A stretch of 42,350 nt of DNA from Yersinia rohdei ATCC 43380 (GCF_000173775.1 NZ_ACCD01000033.1:1-42350), one strand, 5' to 3'; shown: positions 17,334 to 28,947, counted from the stretch's first letter. Translations and numbers: made by a program. Notes: generated by a model from the sequence alone, not told the origin.

Positions 17334-18545
17334 TTAACCGAACCAGCGGTGGAACATCAACTTGATGTAGTCCACCATGCGGCCAAAGATACCGCCTTCT
17401 TTTACTTCGTTCATCACCACTAGTGGGCGTTGGTCGATAGTTTTGCCATCCAATTGGAAGTTAATCATCCCGACTACCTGATTTTTCGCCAATGGGGCAT
17501 GAATTTCAGGTGTGTTCAGGGTGTAGCTGGCTTTCAAGTCTTTCATTCGGCCACGTGGAATTGTCAGGTAAACGTCTTTATCAACCCCTAGCTGAACACG
17601 GTCACTATCACCGAACCAGACAGGTTCTGAAGCAAATTCTTTACCCACTTTCAGCGGTGCGACAGTTTCAAAGAAACGGAAACCCCATGTCAGCAGTTTT
17701 TTGCTTTCGGTTTCACGCCCTTTATAGGTGTGGCCGCCGAGCACCGTTGAAATCAAACGCATCTGCCCATCAGTTGCTGAAGCAACCAGATTATAGCCAG
17801 CAGCATCGGTATGACCGGTTTTGATGCCATCGACATTCAGACTGGTATCCCACAGTAAACCATTGCGGTTCGTCTGGCGGATATTATTGAATGTAAACTC
17901 TTTTTCTTTATAAATTGCGTATTCATCTGGCACATCACGGATAAGGGCTTGACCAATCAGAGCCATATCCCGTGCCGAACTGAACTGCCCATCAGCATCT
18001 AAGCCGTGAACTGTTTTGAAATGGGTGTTTTTCAAGCCCAAAGCATTAACGTAGTTATTCATCAGGTTAACGAATGAATCTTGGCTGCCTGCGACGTAAT
18101 CGGCCATAGCAACACAAGCATCGTTACCCGATTGCAGGTTGATACCACGGGTCAGTTTAGACACTGGCACCCGGTCGCCGGGTTTCAGGAACATCAAGGA
18201 TGAACCCCTGAACTCCGGGTTGCCGGTTGCCCAAGCATCTTTACCCACGGTAACCATATCTTCCGGCCCGATTTTACCTGCTTTGATAGCCTGCCCAATA
18301 ACATAGCTGGTCATCATTTTAGTCAGGCTGGCGGGGTTACGCCGCGTATCCGCATTCATTTCTGCCAATACTTTACCGGAGTTGTAATCAATCAGAACAT
18401 AGGCTTCCGCGTCGATTTGTGGCACGCCGGGGATCATGGTTTTCAGATTGACGTCATCAGCGTTTGCAGCAGAGGCTGCGCTCATAACAATAACAGTGCC
18501 GAGCGCCAGGCTCTTGATAATGCGAGAAGTAGTTACATATTTCAT
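17334..18545 (-). CDS. dacA: D-alanyl-D-alanine carboxypeptidase DacA (PBP5)
   Basis: A 403-residue periplasmic enzyme that trims the terminal D-Ala from peptidoglycan pentapeptides. Residues 1-29 are a signal peptide (ending ASAANA). The penicillin-binding motifs are complete: SLTK (nucleophile Ser), SGN and KTG ([11 protein letters not shown]). A C-terminal beta domain and an amphipathic anchor, [17 protein letters not shown], attach it to the inner membrane. It lies downstream of rlpA and the mrd genes, all for envelope growth. Confidence 0.97.
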   Translation of the reverse strand: MKYVTTSRIIKSLALGTVIVMSAASAANADDVNLKTMIPGVPQIDAEAYVLIDYNSGKVLAEMNADTRRNPASLTKMMTSYVIGQAIKAGKIGPEDMVTVGKDAWATGNPEFRGSSLMFLKPGDRVPVSKLTRGINLQSGNDACVAMADYVAGSQDSFVNLMNNYVNALGLKNTHFKTVHGLDADGQFSSARDMALIGQALIRDVPDEYAIYKEKEFTFNNIRQTNRNGLLWDTSLNVDGIKTGHTDAAGYNLVASATDGQMRLISTVLGGHTYKGRETESKKLLTWGFRFFETVAPLKVGKEFASEPVWFGDSDRVQLGVDKDVYLTIPRGRMKDLKASYTLNTPEIHAPLAKNQVVGMINFQLDGKTIDQRPLVVMNEVKEGGIFGRMVDYIKLMFHRWFG

Positions 18546-18730
18546 GATCAGGACAACAACATCCGTGGAAGTAAGTTAAGAACATGCCACATTATAACAT
18601 ACCCTTGTCATTGGCATCGCAGGTTAGGGGGCACCCCTCCCGACAAAACTGATGATTTTGGGTATCTACCCATGTGGCGTTTATATATTTCTACCGGCGA
18701 ATTTATCCGCGCGGTTACTGTGATGCTTTC

Positions 18731-18773
18731 AACCGTAACACTCTGTTTGTACAGAGAGTTACGGTTATTTTTG
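18731..18773 (+). terminator. Strong hairpin with T run on the plus strand, in the rlpA-dacA spacer
   Basis: aaccgtaacactctgt (18731-18746) pairs with acagagagttacggtt (18751-18766) with one mismatch and a ttgt loop, and ATTTTTG follows on the plus strand. The genes here run on the minus strand, where no T run follows, so in the sense transcript it is a stable hairpin and not a typical terminator. Confidence 0.55.
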
Positions 18774-18823
18774 TCAGACTGACCTTAAATTGCTACAAGG
18801 TATGTCCCTACCTTTGATGCAAA

Positions 18824-19936
18824 TTAAGGTGCCGCGACCACAAATGATTGCTGCTGAGCTTCGCTCGACAGGCGCTGTTGCAGTGCTACCGCTTGTTCTC
18901 GGCTGCTAAATGGCCCCAGTTGAACACGGTGTACACTGCCATTGGTAGCGACTTTGCCCGGCACACCAAAACGTTGGCTCAAACTTTGCTGCCAGGTTTG
19001 TGCGCGCTGCGCATCACTCAAAGCACCAACTTGAACTACATAACCATAACTGCCCGATGTTGCGGCGCCAGCTGTGGTTGAGGTCGATGTGACGGGGCCT
19101 GGGTTGGCAACAACCGGTGGTCTAACGGGTTCAGAACCCATGGTTGAAGCTGAGCTAACAACGGGTTCAGAACTTTCCAGTACGCCTGCCGGCACTGCGG
19201 TTGATGCTCGCAAAAAACCACTGCTTTGTGGTGCTACCGGTTGGGCGGCATCAGCACCAGACAAATTACTGTTGTCGATAGGGCGCACTGGCGCACTCGC
19301 TGCCGGAGCATCTTGCTGCATTGGTGTTCCCATACCGCTGGAGGTCAAGTCCGGGCGGCTCGGTAGGGCGTAGCTTTGTTTGGCGATAGTCGTGCCGACC
19401 ATGCCGGGGCCTGACAATGAACCATCTGGGGCGACATTGATAAAATCAATTTTCACCTTGGTATTATTCGAGATATTCAAGCGATCAGCCGCAGCTTTGG
19501 ATAAATCAATTACTCGGCCCGGAGTATAGGGCCCTCGGTCATTCACTCGAACTACAATTTGACGGCCATTGCTGACGTTAGTCACCCGCACATAGCTTGG
19601 AATTGGCAGCGTCGGGTGGGCCGCAGTCAAGGCGTTGGGGTCAAAGATTTCGCCCGTCGCGGTAGAGTTGCCATTAGCTTCTTCACCATACCAGGCAGCC
19701 AGGCCAATCTGGGAGAAGTTTTGTGGATCCTTGACGATGGTGTATGACTGGCCATTCGCTTTATAATCCTGATTAAAGTTAGGATTAAAAGGCTCATAGC
19801 GCGGTTCAGCACCGCCGATTTCTTCAACCGGGCCATTGTATGTTTGCTGTACTTGTTGCTGGGGAGCCGGTGGTTGACTGGTACATGCTGATAACAGCAC
19901 ACCTGCGATGCCGACCCAAAGCCATTCCTTACGCAT
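18824..19936 (-). CDS. rlpA: Septal ring lytic transglycosylase RlpA
   Basis: A 370-residue outer-membrane lipoprotein. The signal sequence ends in lipobox LSAC (Cys about 18). The double-psi beta-barrel domain (about 75-165) contains GLAAWYGEEANG, the catalytic-type Glu/Asp region GEIFDPNALTAAHPTLP and VNDRGPY. A long Pro/Ser/Ala-rich linker follows, then a C-terminal SPOR domain (about 295-368), which binds denuded septal glycan. It sits between mrdB and dacA as in E. coli. Enzymatic activity is shown for Pseudomonas RlpA; in enterobacteria it may be mainly a septal binder. Confidence 0.95.
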   Translation of the reverse strand: MRKEWLWVGIAGVLLSACTSQPPAPQQQVQQTYNGPVEEIGGAEPRYEPFNPNFNQDYKANGQSYTIVKDPQNFSQIGLAAWYGEEANGNSTATGEIFDPNALTAAHPTLPIPSYVRVTNVSNGRQIVVRVNDRGPYTPGRVIDLSKAAADRLNISNNTKVKIDFINVAPDGSLSGPGMVGTTIAKQSYALPSRPDLTSSGMGTPMQQDAPAASAPVRPIDNSNLSGADAAQPVAPQSSGFLRASTAVPAGVLESSEPVVSSASTMGSEPVRPPVVANPGPVTSTSTTAGAATSGSYGYVVQVGALSDAQRAQTWQQSLSQRFGVPGKVATNGSVHRVQLGPFSSREQAVALQQRLSSEAQQQSFVVAAP

Positions 19937-19945
19937 TGCTCACCT

Positions 19946-21058
19946 CTATAAATTCTTAGATAACATTTTTCGATGAGTATGTATCGACATCACGATACCA
20001 AACCCGGCCATCAGAACTATCAGCGCCGAGCCTCCGTAGCTGACCAAAGGCAAAGGTACGCCAACCACAGGTAAAATTCCACTTACCATGCCTATGTTAA
20101 CAAACACATAGACAAAGAGTATCAGCATTAACCCGCCAACCATCACTCGGCCAAAGGTCGTTTGTGCATGGGCGGCAATCACCAGGCCGCGCATGATAAG
20201 GCATAAATAAAGGGCTAACAGCACCAGTACGCCAATTAAGCCCAGCTCTTCTGCCAGCACGGCAAAGATAAAGTCAGTGTGGCGTTCTGGTAAAAACTCT
20301 AGCTGTGACTGTGTGCCGTGTAACCAGCCTTTGCCCGATAGTCCGCCAGAACCAATGGCTATTTTAGACTGAATAATATGATAACCCGCACCCAGCGGGT
20401 CACTTTCTGGATCCAGCAGCATCATCACGCGATCCCGCTGATAGCCGTGCATCAGGAAAAACCAGAGAATAGGAATAAACCCAGCAACCAACACCGCAGC
20501 AATGGCGATTAAACGCCAACTCATGCCCGACAGGAAGAGGACAAACAGGCCAGAAGCTGCAATCAGGATAGAGGTACCAAGGTCGGGCTGAGCGGCGACC
20601 AATAAGGTAGGTAAAAAGATTAAAATCAGTGCGATAGCTGTATTTTTCAACGAAGGCGGACAGACGTCACGGTTCATGAAACGTGCGACCATTAATGGCA
20701 CAGCAATTTTAGCAATTTCAGAGGGTTGGAAGCGAATAAAACCCAAGTCTAACCAGCGCTGTGCTCCTTTACTTATTTGGCCAAAGGCATCAACCAATAT
20801 CAATAAGATAACGCAGACGAAATAGAGGTAAGGAGCCCAGCTTTCATAGACGCGTGGTGGTATTTGCGCCATCACCAGCATAACCACCAGACCCATGGCA
20901 ATCTGGGCGATTTTGCGCTCCATCATGCCCATGTCTTGCCCGCTGGCGCTCCACATCACGAAGGCGCTATAAGCCAGTAGCGCCAGTACGCAAATCAGAA
21001 ACGGCAGGTCAATGTGCATTTTGTACCACAAAGAACCTTTTTTTTGATTATCAGTCAT
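19946..21058 (-). CDS. mrdB: Peptidoglycan glycosyltransferase MrdB (RodA)
   Basis: A 370-residue SEDS-family polymerase with about ten membrane helices. It polymerises lipid II into glycan strands during cell elongation, paired with PBP2 (mrdA, directly upstream). Conserved SEDS features: FQPSEIAK, the extracellular loop [20 protein letters not shown] with [10 protein letters not shown] after it, and [20 protein letters not shown] near the end. The ATG is preceded by AAGG at a spacing of 5. The 14-bp repeats between mrdA and mrdB end right at this ribosome site. Confidence 0.97.
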   Translation of the reverse strand: MTDNQKKGSLWYKMHIDLPFLICVLALLAYSAFVMWSASGQDMGMMERKIAQIAMGLVVMLVMAQIPPRVYESWAPYLYFVCVILLILVDAFGQISKGAQRWLDLGFIRFQPSEIAKIAVPLMVARFMNRDVCPPSLKNTAIALILIFLPTLLVAAQPDLGTSILIAASGLFVLFLSGMSWRLIAIAAVLVAGFIPILWFFLMHGYQRDRVMMLLDPESDPLGAGYHIIQSKIAIGSGGLSGKGWLHGTQSQLEFLPERHTDFIFAVLAEELGLIGVLVLLALYLCLIMRGLVIAAHAQTTFGRVMVGGLMLILFVYVFVNIGMVSGILPVVGVPLPLVSYGGSALIVLMAGFGIVMSIHTHRKMLSKNL

Positions 21059-21067
21059 GAGTTACCT

Positions 21068-21109
21068 TAATCCGCTTCAACTAATCTGCCTCAACTAATC
21101 TGCTTCAAC
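21068..21109. repeat. Three tandem 14-bp copies over the mrdA stop codon
   Basis: Three adjacent copies, taatccgcttcaac, taatctgcctcaac and taatctgcttcaac. The mrdA stop (TAG, 21095-21097) lies at the border of the second and third. On the minus strand each unit ends in GATTAG or GATTAA, so extra copies lengthen only the spacer before mrdB. Confidence 0.9.
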
Positions 21110-22990
21110 ACCTGGAGGCAGAGGGGCTGCATCCGGTAATTCAGTATTGTTATCGCCTAATAGAATATGGTCGAGGATTTGACGAGTAATCGTCCCCACC
21201 GCGGGCCCAGCACCGCCATTTTCTAAAATCATCGCGACAGAGACTGTCGGGTTTTCGTATGGCGCGAAGGCGACCATCAACTTATGGTCACGTAAATGCT
21301 CTGCCACTTTGTGGGCATTATAGGTTTCGTAGCTGTATACCTGTGCAGTACCTGATTTTGCTGCCGCTTTGTACGGCGTGCCTTCAAAGAACTTACGGCC
21401 GGTTCCATTTGGGCGGTTGGCAACACCATACATACCGTCTTTGGCAATTTCCCAATAACCGGAATGAATATCACCAATATGGGTATCATCTTCTTGTTTA
21501 TAAGGGACTAAAACGCCATCAACACGCGTGCTTTGCAGTAAATGAGGCGTTTTAACCACCCCATCATTTATCAGCGTCACTAAGGCTTTCGCCATCTGGA
21601 TTGGCGTCGCCGTCCAGTATCCCTGACCGATGCCTACAGGGATGGTATCCCCTTGATACCAAGGTTTTTTATGACGTTTTTGTTTCCATTCACGGGTTGG
21701 CATCAGCCCGGCCCGCTCTTCGGATAAATCAATGCCGGTATATTCACCATAACCGAATTTACTCATCCATGAAGATAAACGGTCAATTCCCATATCATAT
21801 GCAACCTGATAGAAGAAGGTGTCCGCCGATTCTTCCAGAGCCTTGGTGATATTCAACCGGCCATGCCCCCATTTTTTCCAGTCGCGGAAGCGTTTTTCTG
21901 AACCGGGCAATTGCCACCAACCGGGATCAAACAGGCTGGTATTTTTGTTGATGACGCCAGCACTGAGCGCGGAAACTGCAATATAGGGTTTTACCGTCGA
22001 AGCTGGGGGGTAAACGCCTTGCGTCGCTCGGTTTATCAATGGGCGGTTCGGGTCGTTCAATAGCCCCTGATAATCTTTACTAGAGATTCCATCGACGAAT
22101 AAGTTAGGGTCGTAGCTTGGATTAGACACCAAGGCCAAAATTCCACCTGTACGCGGGTCAGAAACTACTACTGCGGCACGGCTGCCGCTAAGTAATTGTT
22201 CAATATAGATTTGTAGGTGTAGATCGAGCGTCAGATAAATATCTTTACCGGCTTGAGGTGGCTGCTCATGTAACTGGCGGATAACCCGGCCACGGTTATT
22301 GACTTCAACTTCTTCATAACCGGTTTTGCCGTGCAAGACGGATTCATAATAACGTTCAATACCCAACTTGCCGATATCGTGAGTCGCGGCATAGTTGGCT
22401 AAAATGCCTTCTTTATCCAACCGCTCGACATCTTTATCGTTAATTTTAGAAACATAGCCAATAACGTGGGTCAGCGCTGAGCCGTACGGATAGAAGCGGC
22501 GTTGATAGCCTTTGACTTCAATGCCGGGGAAGCGGAATTGGTTAACGGCAAAGCGGGCGACCTGTACCTCAGTGAGCGGTGTTTTAACCGCAATGGAGGT
22601 AAAGCGACGTGAGCGCTTACGTTCTTTTTCAAAATTGGCGATATCTTCATCCGTCAAATCCACTATCGGGCGCAGTGCATTGAGGGTTGCAGGGAGGTCT
22701 TCAATTTTTTCCGGCATCAGTTCTAGCTGGTAGATGGTCCGGTTCATCGCCAGCGGTGTGCCGTTGCGGTCAAAAATCATGCCACGACTCGGGGCGATGG
22801 GTACCAGCTTAATGCGGTTTTCATTGGAGCGAGTGCGATAGTCTTCGAAACGAACTATCTGCAAATTGTACATGTTGGCGACCAATATCCCGCTTAGCAG
22901 CAGGATACCGAGGAAAGCCACCAGGGCGCGCCGGACAAACAGGGCTGATTCAGCCGAATAGTCGCGAAAAGGGTTAGGTTCTTTTTTCAT
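21095..22990 (-). CDS. mrdA: Penicillin-binding protein 2 (MrdA)
   Basis: A 631-residue peptidoglycan transpeptidase of the elongasome. One N-terminal membrane anchor (about 22-45), a pedestal/dimerisation domain (about 60-250), then the transpeptidase domain with STVK (Ser near 330), SAD (ESADTFFYQ) and KSGT (AAKSGTAQ). It cross-links strands made by RodA and is the target of mecillinam. It ends in PPGVEAD, next to the 14-bp tandem repeats. The operon order rlmH-mrdA-mrdB-rlpA is that of E. coli. Confidence 0.97.
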   Translation of the reverse strand: MKKEPNPFRDYSAESALFVRRALVAFLGILLLSGILVANMYNLQIVRFEDYRTRSNENRIKLVPIAPSRGMIFDRNGTPLAMNRTIYQLELMPEKIEDLPATLNALRPIVDLTDEDIANFEKERKRSRRFTSIAVKTPLTEVQVARFAVNQFRFPGIEVKGYQRRFYPYGSALTHVIGYVSKINDKDVERLDKEGILANYAATHDIGKLGIERYYESVLHGKTGYEEVEVNNRGRVIRQLHEQPPQAGKDIYLTLDLHLQIYIEQLLSGSRAAVVVSDPRTGGILALVSNPSYDPNLFVDGISSKDYQGLLNDPNRPLINRATQGVYPPASTVKPYIAVSALSAGVINKNTSLFDPGWWQLPGSEKRFRDWKKWGHGRLNITKALEESADTFFYQVAYDMGIDRLSSWMSKFGYGEYTGIDLSEERAGLMPTREWKQKRHKKPWYQGDTIPVGIGQGYWTATPIQMAKALVTLINDGVVKTPHLLQSTRVDGVLVPYKQEDDTHIGDIHSGYWEIAKDGMYGVANRPNGTGRKFFEGTPYKAAAKSGTAQVYSYETYNAHKVAEHLRDHKLMVAFAPYENPTVSVAMILENGGAGPAVGTITRQILDHILLGDNNTELPDAAPLPPGVEAD

Positions 22991-23047
22991 CCCGCTACTT
23001 ACTTCATTCTATTCAGGGTCATCATGTTACTCAGGTTCATCGCCTGT

Positions 23048-23518
23048 TTATTCCCGGTGATAGGGGTGATTGGTCGTAATACTCCAGGCACGGTAAAGGC
23101 TCTCCGCCACTAAAACGCGCACTAAAGGATGTGGTAGCGTGAGCGGAGAGAGCGACCAGCTCTGTTCTGCTGCAGCTTTACAGGCCGGGGCTAACCCCTC
23201 CGGCCCGCCAATCAAGAGACTGACATCACGGCCATCCTGCTTCCAGCGTTCTAATTGCTGTGCCAGCTGCGGAGTTTCCCAGGGCGTCCCTGGGATATCC
23301 AGCGTGACAATGCGGTTATTCTTGCCCACCGCCGCCAGCATTAATTCGCCTTCTTTTTCCAAAATGCGTTTAATATCCGCATTCTTACCCCGTTTTCCGG
23401 CCGGTATTTCTACCAGCTCGAAGGGCATGTCTTTGGGAAAGCGGCGCAGGTAATCGATAAAACCTGTCTGCACCCAGTCTGGCATTTTGGTGCCGACGGC
23501 TACCAGTTGCAGTTTCAC
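23048..23518 (-). CDS. rlmH: 23S rRNA pseudouridine-1915 N3-methyltransferase RlmH
   Basis: A 156-residue SPOUT-class methyltransferase that modifies the 23S rRNA pseudouridine at 1915 in helix 69 on assembled 70S ribosomes. The knot region [14 protein letters not shown] and the C-terminal [18 protein letters not shown] with NHPYHRE are conserved. Full length. It begins 3 bases after rsfS, so the two are cotranscribed. Confidence 0.96.
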   Translation of the reverse strand: MKLQLVAVGTKMPDWVQTGFIDYLRRFPKDMPFELVEIPAGKRGKNADIKRILEKEGELMLAAVGKNNRIVTLDIPGTPWETPQLAQQLERWKQDGRDVSLLIGGPEGLAPACKAAAEQSWSLSPLTLPHPLVRVLVAESLYRAWSITTNHPYHRE

Positions 23519-23521
23519 CGC

Positions 23522-23839
23522 TTAGCTCCAGAGTTTTTCCAGTTCATACATACGGCGGCTTTCTTCTTGCATGACATGGACAATGACTTCGCCCAGATCA
23601 ACAACTATCCAGTCAGATACGCCCTGACCTTCGATACCCAGAGGTATCATGCCGGCCTTGCGAGATTCTTGAACCAGATTATCTGCCAGCGCCATAACAT
23701 GGCGAGTGGAAGTACCGGTACAAATAATCATGCAATCGGTGATGCTAGATTTACCCTGAACATCCAGGGCGAGAATATCTTGGCCTTTCAAATCATCGAG
23801 TTTGTCGATAACAAATTCTTGGAGTGCTTTACCTTGCAA
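23522..23839 (-). CDS. rsfS: Ribosomal silencing factor RsfS
   Basis: A 105-residue protein that binds ribosomal protein L14 and blocks joining of the 30S and 50S subunits during starvation. It closely matches E. coli RsfS, with [20 protein letters not shown], the [14 protein letters not shown] segment and [16 protein letters not shown]. It heads the rlmH-mrdA group after a 216-base spacer from nadD. That spacer contains two similar tgtttcac-g-gg elements. Confidence 0.96.
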   Translation of the reverse strand: MQGKALQEFVIDKLDDLKGQDILALDVQGKSSITDCMIICTGTSTRHVMALADNLVQESRKAGMIPLGIEGQGVSDWIVVDLGEVIVHVMQEESRRMYELEKLWS

Positions 23840-24055
23840 AGGTTCCCCCTCGGGTGGTTTCTGTCTATAACGTTCTCAGGTACTGTTTCACGGGAAAATC
23901 CGTCGACAGTGACCGGTAATGAACTGTTATGATTTATTTATCGGCAGGATGCCGCTGAAAGCCTGCTGTTCACAATGTTTCACAGGGGTTTTCAGCGAAT
24001 ACCTGAAATTTAGCGGCGGAGTATAACATGGGTCAATGCGTCGCGATATAAACCC

Positions 24056-24718
24056 TCAGCCGCGATACAAACCTTGTAACTCAATATATCGCTGAACAGC
24101 TCGTGGCAGCAGATCATCACAATTTTCACCATTATGACGCCGCTGGCGAATATCGGTAGCAGAAATGTTCAACAATGGCGTGTTTGCCAGATAGATAGCC
24201 CCATGTGGCCGCGTGCTTAGCAGTTGTGGATCTAAGACCTGATGGGCTTCGAGCCATTGTTGTAACTCTGCTGTGTCTAGTGTTTGCGCATAGCCAGGGC
24301 GGGCACAAACTAGCAGGTGGCACATCTCTAACAGTGATTCCCAGCGATGCCATTTATGCAGTGATAATAATGAGTCCTGCCCAATAATAAACGCTAAAGG
24401 CTGTTTGGCACCACGTTCTTTACGTAGTAATTCCAGTGTGTCGACGGTGAATGATGGGCTGTCACGCAATAATTCACGTGAATCAACGCTAAACAACGGA
24501 TTACCTGCAATCGCCAGTTCTACCATTTTTAGCCGTTGTTGGGCATTGGCCTCGGGTTGGGGGCGATGGGGAGGGACATTATTGGGTAATAATATAATTT
24601 GCTGCAAACCCACTTCTTGAGCCAATGCTTCAACTGGCTTTAAATGGCCATAATGAATCGGGTCAAATGTACCGCCGAACAAGGCATGCAGGGTGCGAGT
24701 CGGTGATTTATTAGGCAT
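24056..24718 (-). CDS. nadD: Nicotinate-nucleotide adenylyltransferase NadD
   Basis: A 220-residue enzyme joining nicotinate mononucleotide and ATP to give nicotinate adenine dinucleotide, a late step of NAD synthesis. [12 protein letters not shown] carries the HxGH nucleotidyltransferase motif, and [10 protein letters not shown] the ISxTxxR motif. The chosen ATG 24718 overlaps the end of holA by 8 bases (GATGCCTAA), a typical translational coupling; the frame continues upstream to a GTG at 24748, which would add ten unlikely residues. Confidence 0.95.
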   Translation of the reverse strand: MPNKSPTRTLHALFGGTFDPIHYGHLKPVEALAQEVGLQQIILLPNNVPPHRPQPEANAQQRLKMVELAIAGNPLFSVDSRELLRDSPSFTVDTLELLRKERGAKQPLAFIIGQDSLLSLHKWHRWESLLEMCHLLVCARPGYAQTLDTAELQQWLEAHQVLDPQLLSTRPHGAIYLANTPLLNISATDIRQRRHNGENCDDLLPRAVQRYIELQGLYRG

Positions 24719-25742
24719 CAAGAAAGCTCTCAGGTAATAATTTTCCACACATCAGCATAGATAGCGTTTCTAACTCAGGCCAGATTGATTGGCCATAATC
24801 CTGTTTCAGACGCACTTCTATCTGTGCCAATAAATGAACGGCTTGTTGCAGTTGCTGCATAGAAAGACGTTGCAGCGCCTGAGTCATCAGTGGGCGGCGG
24901 TTCTGCCAAACTTTAAACTGGTCAAATAACGTGCGCAAAGGGACTTGTTCCATTCGGCGCTTTAGCGTTAATAACTGTAATAACTCACGTTGCAGGGTGC
25001 GCAGCAAAATCACCGGTTCGCTGTCTTCTTGCTGTAATTGTTGCAGAATATGCCAGGCGCGTTTGCTTTTTCCTGCCAGTAGGGCATCAAGCCAGTGATA
25101 TGGGGTGAAATGCGCGGCATCGTTGACCGCTTGTTCGACTTTCGGCAGTGTTAGTTTCCCGTCAGGATAAAGCAACGATAGCCGCTCTAATGCCTGAGAT
25201 AGCGCCAGTAGGTTACCTTCGTAGCAATAACACAGCAGTTGAATTGCGGCATCATCGACCTCCAGGTTGAGGCTTTTGGCACGGGAATTAACCCAGCGCG
25301 GAAGTTGGGCCTGTTCGGGGGTTTGGCAACTGACTAAAACGCCATTCTTGCTGAGAGCTTTAAACCAGAGGCTGTTTTCTTGTGCTTTGGTCAGCTTATT
25401 GGCTCGTAATATCAGCAGAATATCTGGATGTAATAGGCCCGATAACTTGACTAATTGCTCATTCATCGGTGCCGTTAACCCACTGTCAGGGAAATTGAGC
25501 AGCAGTGTCTGGCGGCTGGCAAACAGACTCAGTGCCTGACAGAGGCTAAATATAGTGTCCCATTCGGTGTGGGCATCTAGTGCAAAGCTAAAATGCTCAC
25601 TGAAATCATGTTGGGCTGCAACACGGCGAATATTATCTTGGCTTTCTTGTAGCAATAGCGGTTCGTTGCCACACAGCAGATAGCAAGCGCGCAGCCCCTC
25701 ATGGAGCTGCGCGACAAGTTGTTCAGGATAAATTCGGATCAT
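24711..25742 (-). CDS. holA: DNA polymerase III delta subunit HolA
   Basis: A 343-residue clamp-loader subunit that opens the sliding clamp. [20 protein letters not shown], the [13 protein letters not shown] segment, LLNFPDSG and the C-terminal [17 protein letters not shown] match the enterobacterial protein. Its ATG overlaps the stop of lptE by 4 bases, and its end overlaps nadD, so lptE-holA-nadD are translationally linked. Confidence 0.96.
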   Translation of the reverse strand: MIRIYPEQLVAQLHEGLRACYLLCGNEPLLLQESQDNIRRVAAQHDFSEHFSFALDAHTEWDTIFSLCQALSLFASRQTLLLNFPDSGLTAPMNEQLVKLSGLLHPDILLILRANKLTKAQENSLWFKALSKNGVLVSCQTPEQAQLPRWVNSRAKSLNLEVDDAAIQLLCYCYEGNLLALSQALERLSLLYPDGKLTLPKVEQAVNDAAHFTPYHWLDALLAGKSKRAWHILQQLQQEDSEPVILLRTLQRELLQLLTLKRRMEQVPLRTLFDQFKVWQNRRPLMTQALQRLSMQQLQQAVHLLAQIEVRLKQDYGQSIWPELETLSMLMCGKLLPESFLDA

Positions 25743-26350
25743 TTCGCAGAGGTACTGACAGCCGGTTTACCAATGTTGATTTCTTTAACATTGGCTGTTT
25801 TGTTACCGCCGGTGGTCACTGTTTTATTACCGTCTTCCTGTGCATTTTTGACTTCCGCAGCATGTACGGCAAGGAGCTGACGTACTAACTGTTGTGCTGC
25901 CTGGTCACGCATTTCTTGGCGAAGTACATCGGCTTCTGCATCTTTCGCGAGCGCCGTTAACGGGTTATCGAAGAAGCTGCGGAAGACATTGACCCGCAAT
26001 GGGTAAATATCATGGCCAGGAATCAATACTTGCGCCTGCACATGCAACACTAACTGGTACTCAGCCGTTACACCGTTTTGAAAGATTGACACTGTCGTCT
26101 GATTTTCTGACGAGCCGATAATCCGTAGCGTCGGTAAATCTTTACGCATCGGATCATCAACAATGGTGACGTTACTTAGGCGTAATTGTTGACGTACTGC
26201 TCGGGTCAATGGGCCATAAGGGTCACTACTTTCCAGCAACAGTTTTTGCAGTTCAGTTGGCACCTGAGTGGTGCCCCGCAAATTAAAGCCACAGCCAGCG
26301 GTGACCAGCACCGCCAACCCTAGCAACAACGTCAGAATACGATGTCGCAC
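25739..26350 (-). CDS. lptE: LPS-assembly lipoprotein LptE
   Basis: A 203-residue outer-membrane lipoprotein that plugs and helps fold the LptD barrel for LPS insertion. Signal sequence with lipobox VTAGC (Cys 20), then [25 protein letters not shown] and [10 protein letters not shown]. The C-terminal tail after about residue 165 is rich in Asn, Lys and Thr, including two GNKT repeats, and varies among species. The gene follows leuS by 14 bases. Confidence 0.95.
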   Translation of the reverse strand: MRHRILTLLLGLAVLVTAGCGFNLRGTTQVPTELQKLLLESSDPYGPLTRAVRQQLRLSNVTIVDDPMRKDLPTLRIIGSSENQTTVSIFQNGVTAEYQLVLHVQAQVLIPGHDIYPLRVNVFRSFFDNPLTALAKDAEADVLRQEMRDQAAQQLVRQLLAVHAAEVKNAQEDGNKTVTTGGNKTANVKEINIGKPAVSTSAK

Positions 26351-26364
26351 AACTCCTCCTTGTC

Positions 26365-28947
26365 TTAACCCACAACCAGGTTAAGCAGTTTGCCAGGGAC
26401 ATAGATTACTTTACGCACGGTAACCCCATCCAGGTATTTAGCCACCAAGTGCTCTTGAGCCGCACGTTCACGAACGAGCTCCTCAGTAGCATCGGCCGGC
26501 ACAGTAATTCGGCCACGCACTTTACCATTAACCTGTACAACCACTAATTTAGAGTCTTCGACCATCGCTTGTTCATCAGCAACTGGCCATGGTGCGGTAT
26601 CAACATCACCTTCACCACCCAGAGCCTGCCACAAACTGAAGCAAACATGAGGAGTGAACGGATAAAGCATACGAACCACTGCCAGTAATGCTTCTTGCAG
26701 CAGAGCACGGTCTTGTGCTGTTTCTTGCGGTGCGCGGCCCAGCTTGTTCATCAATTCCATCACTGCGGCGATTGCAGTGTTGAAGGTTTGACGGCGGCCC
26801 ACGTCATCCGTGACTTTGGCAATGGTTTTATGCAGATCACGGCGTAAGGATTTTTGCTCTTCCGTCAGGCTGGCAATATCCAGCGGCGCTGTTGCCCCTT
26901 TTGCCGTGTGATCAAAGGCCAGACGCCAAACACGTTTCAGGAAGCGGTTTGCCCCTTCAACGCCAGACTCTTGCCATTCCAAGGTCATTTCTGCCGGTGA
27001 AGCAAACATCATAAAGAGACGCACGGTGTCTGCACCGTATTTTTCTACCATGATTTGTGGGTCGATACCGTTATTTTTCGATTTCGACATTTTGCTCATA
27101 CCGGCGTAAACCAGTTCATGGCCTTCGGCATCTTGTGCTTTAACAATGCGGCCTTTGTCATCACGCTCAACAATGGCATCAACTGGGGAAACCCAGATAC
27201 GCTCACCATTAGGCCCGGTGTAGTAGAAGGCATCAGCCAGAACCATACCCTGACATAACAGGCGCTTGGCCGGTTCATCAGAATCAACTAACCCGGCATC
27301 CCGCAGCAGTTTATGGAAGAAGCGGAAGTACATCAGATGCATGATGGCATGTTCAATACCACCCACATATTGGTCGACGGGCAGCCAGTAGTTAGCCGCA
27401 GCTGGGTCTAGCATGCCTTCGTCAAACTGTGGGCAGGTGTAGCGCGCGTAATACCAGGATGATTCCATAAAGGTATCGAAGGTATCGGTTTCACGCAGGC
27501 CAGGAATACCATTTACAGTGGTTTTCGCCCACTCAGGGTCTGCTTTGATTGGGCTAGAAATCCCATCCATCACCACATCTTCTGGCAGGATAACGGGCAG
27601 TTGATCTTCGGGCGTTGGAACCACGGTACCATCTTCCAAGGTTACCATCGGGATAGGCGCACCCCAATAACGTTGGCGGGATACACCCCAGTCACGCAGG
27701 CGGTAATTGACTTTACGCTCACCGACACCCAGTGCCACCAGTTTATCGGCTATGGCATTAAAACCATCTTCATAACTCAGGCCATCAAATTCGCCAGAGT
27801 TAAACAAGGTGCCTTTCTCGGTCATGGCTTCCTGACTCAAGTCTGGCTCACTGCCATCAGCGGCTAAAATAACCGGTTTGATTGGCAGGTTATATTTGGT
27901 CGCAAATTCATAGTCACGCGCATCGTGGCCAGGAACTGCCATGACAGCGCCAGTGCCGTAATCCATCAAGACAAAGTTAGCCGCCCAGATAGGCAGTTTT
28001 TCACCGGTCAGTGGATGGATTGCATACAGGCCGGTTGCCATGCCTTTTTTCTCCATGGTCGCCATTTCAGCCTCGGCAACCTTGGTATTACGGCATTCAG
28101 CAACAAAATCAGCCAGCGCAGGATTAGCGGCAGCGGCTTGCAATGACAATGGATGACCCGCAGCAACAGCCAGGTAAGTCACACCCATAAAGGTGTCTGG
28201 ACGTGTGGTATAAACGGAGAGTTTCTCTTCGCTATCGGCGACGTCGAAAACGATATCAACCCCTTCAGAGCGGCCAATCCAGTTACGCTGCATGGTCTTA
28301 ACTTGCTCTGGCCAGCTTTCCAGCGTATCCAGGTCGTTCAGCAATTGGTCAGCATAATCTGTGATTTTGATAAACCACTGTGGGATTTCTTTGCGTTCAA
28401 CCTTGGTATCACAGCGCCAGCAGCAGCCGTCGATCACTTGTTCGTTGGCCAGCACAGTTTGGTCATGTGGGCACCAGTTAACCGCAGAGGTCTTTTTGTA
28501 GACCATGCCTTTTTCATACAACTTGGTGAAGAACCACTGTTCCCAACGATAGTAATCTGGTTTACAGGTGGCAATCTCACGATCCCAGTCATAGCCGAAG
28601 CCCAGTAATTTTAACTGGTTCTTCATGTATTCGATATTGTCGTAAGTCCAAGGGGCCGGTGCGGTGTTATTTTTTACCGCAGCGCCTTCTGCAGGCAGGC
28701 CAAATGCATCCCAGCCAATGGGCTGTAACACGTTTTTACCCAGCATCCGCTGGTAACGGGAGATAACATCGCCAATGGTATAGTTACGAACGTGCCCCAT
28801 ATGTAGGCGTCCTGAAGGGTACGGCAGCATTGATAGGCAGTAATATTTTTCTTTGCTGGTATCTTCAGTGACTTTAAAAGTTTGCTTCTCTTGCCAGTGA
28901 AGCTGTACTTGCGATTCGATTTCTTCTGGGCGGTATTGCTCTTGCAT
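26365..28947 (-). CDS. leuS: Leucyl-tRNA synthetase
   Basis: An 860-residue class I synthetase that charges tRNA-Leu. Signature HMGH in [18 protein letters not shown], a zinc-binding-like CxxC pair (WCPHD...CCWRCD), the CP1 editing domain ([27 protein letters not shown]) and KMSKS in [12 protein letters not shown]. The C-terminal anticodon and tRNA-binding region is complete and ends LVVG. Length equals that of E. coli. It heads the leuS-lptE-holA-nadD group. Confidence 0.98.
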   Translation of the reverse strand: MQEQYRPEEIESQVQLHWQEKQTFKVTEDTSKEKYYCLSMLPYPSGRLHMGHVRNYTIGDVISRYQRMLGKNVLQPIGWDAFGLPAEGAAVKNNTAPAPWTYDNIEYMKNQLKLLGFGYDWDREIATCKPDYYRWEQWFFTKLYEKGMVYKKTSAVNWCPHDQTVLANEQVIDGCCWRCDTKVERKEIPQWFIKITDYADQLLNDLDTLESWPEQVKTMQRNWIGRSEGVDIVFDVADSEEKLSVYTTRPDTFMGVTYLAVAAGHPLSLQAAAANPALADFVAECRNTKVAEAEMATMEKKGMATGLYAIHPLTGEKLPIWAANFVLMDYGTGAVMAVPGHDARDYEFATKYNLPIKPVILAADGSEPDLSQEAMTEKGTLFNSGEFDGLSYEDGFNAIADKLVALGVGERKVNYRLRDWGVSRQRYWGAPIPMVTLEDGTVVPTPEDQLPVILPEDVVMDGISSPIKADPEWAKTTVNGIPGLRETDTFDTFMESSWYYARYTCPQFDEGMLDPAAANYWLPVDQYVGGIEHAIMHLMYFRFFHKLLRDAGLVDSDEPAKRLLCQGMVLADAFYYTGPNGERIWVSPVDAIVERDDKGRIVKAQDAEGHELVYAGMSKMSKSKNNGIDPQIMVEKYGADTVRLFMMFASPAEMTLEWQESGVEGANRFLKRVWRLAFDHTAKGATAPLDIASLTEEQKSLRRDLHKTIAKVTDDVGRRQTFNTAIAAVMELMNKLGRAPQETAQDRALLQEALLAVVRMLYPFTPHVCFSLWQALGGEGDVDTAPWPVADEQAMVEDSKLVVVQVNGKVRGRITVPADATEELVRERAAQEHLVAKYLDGVTVRKVIYVPGKLLNLVVG

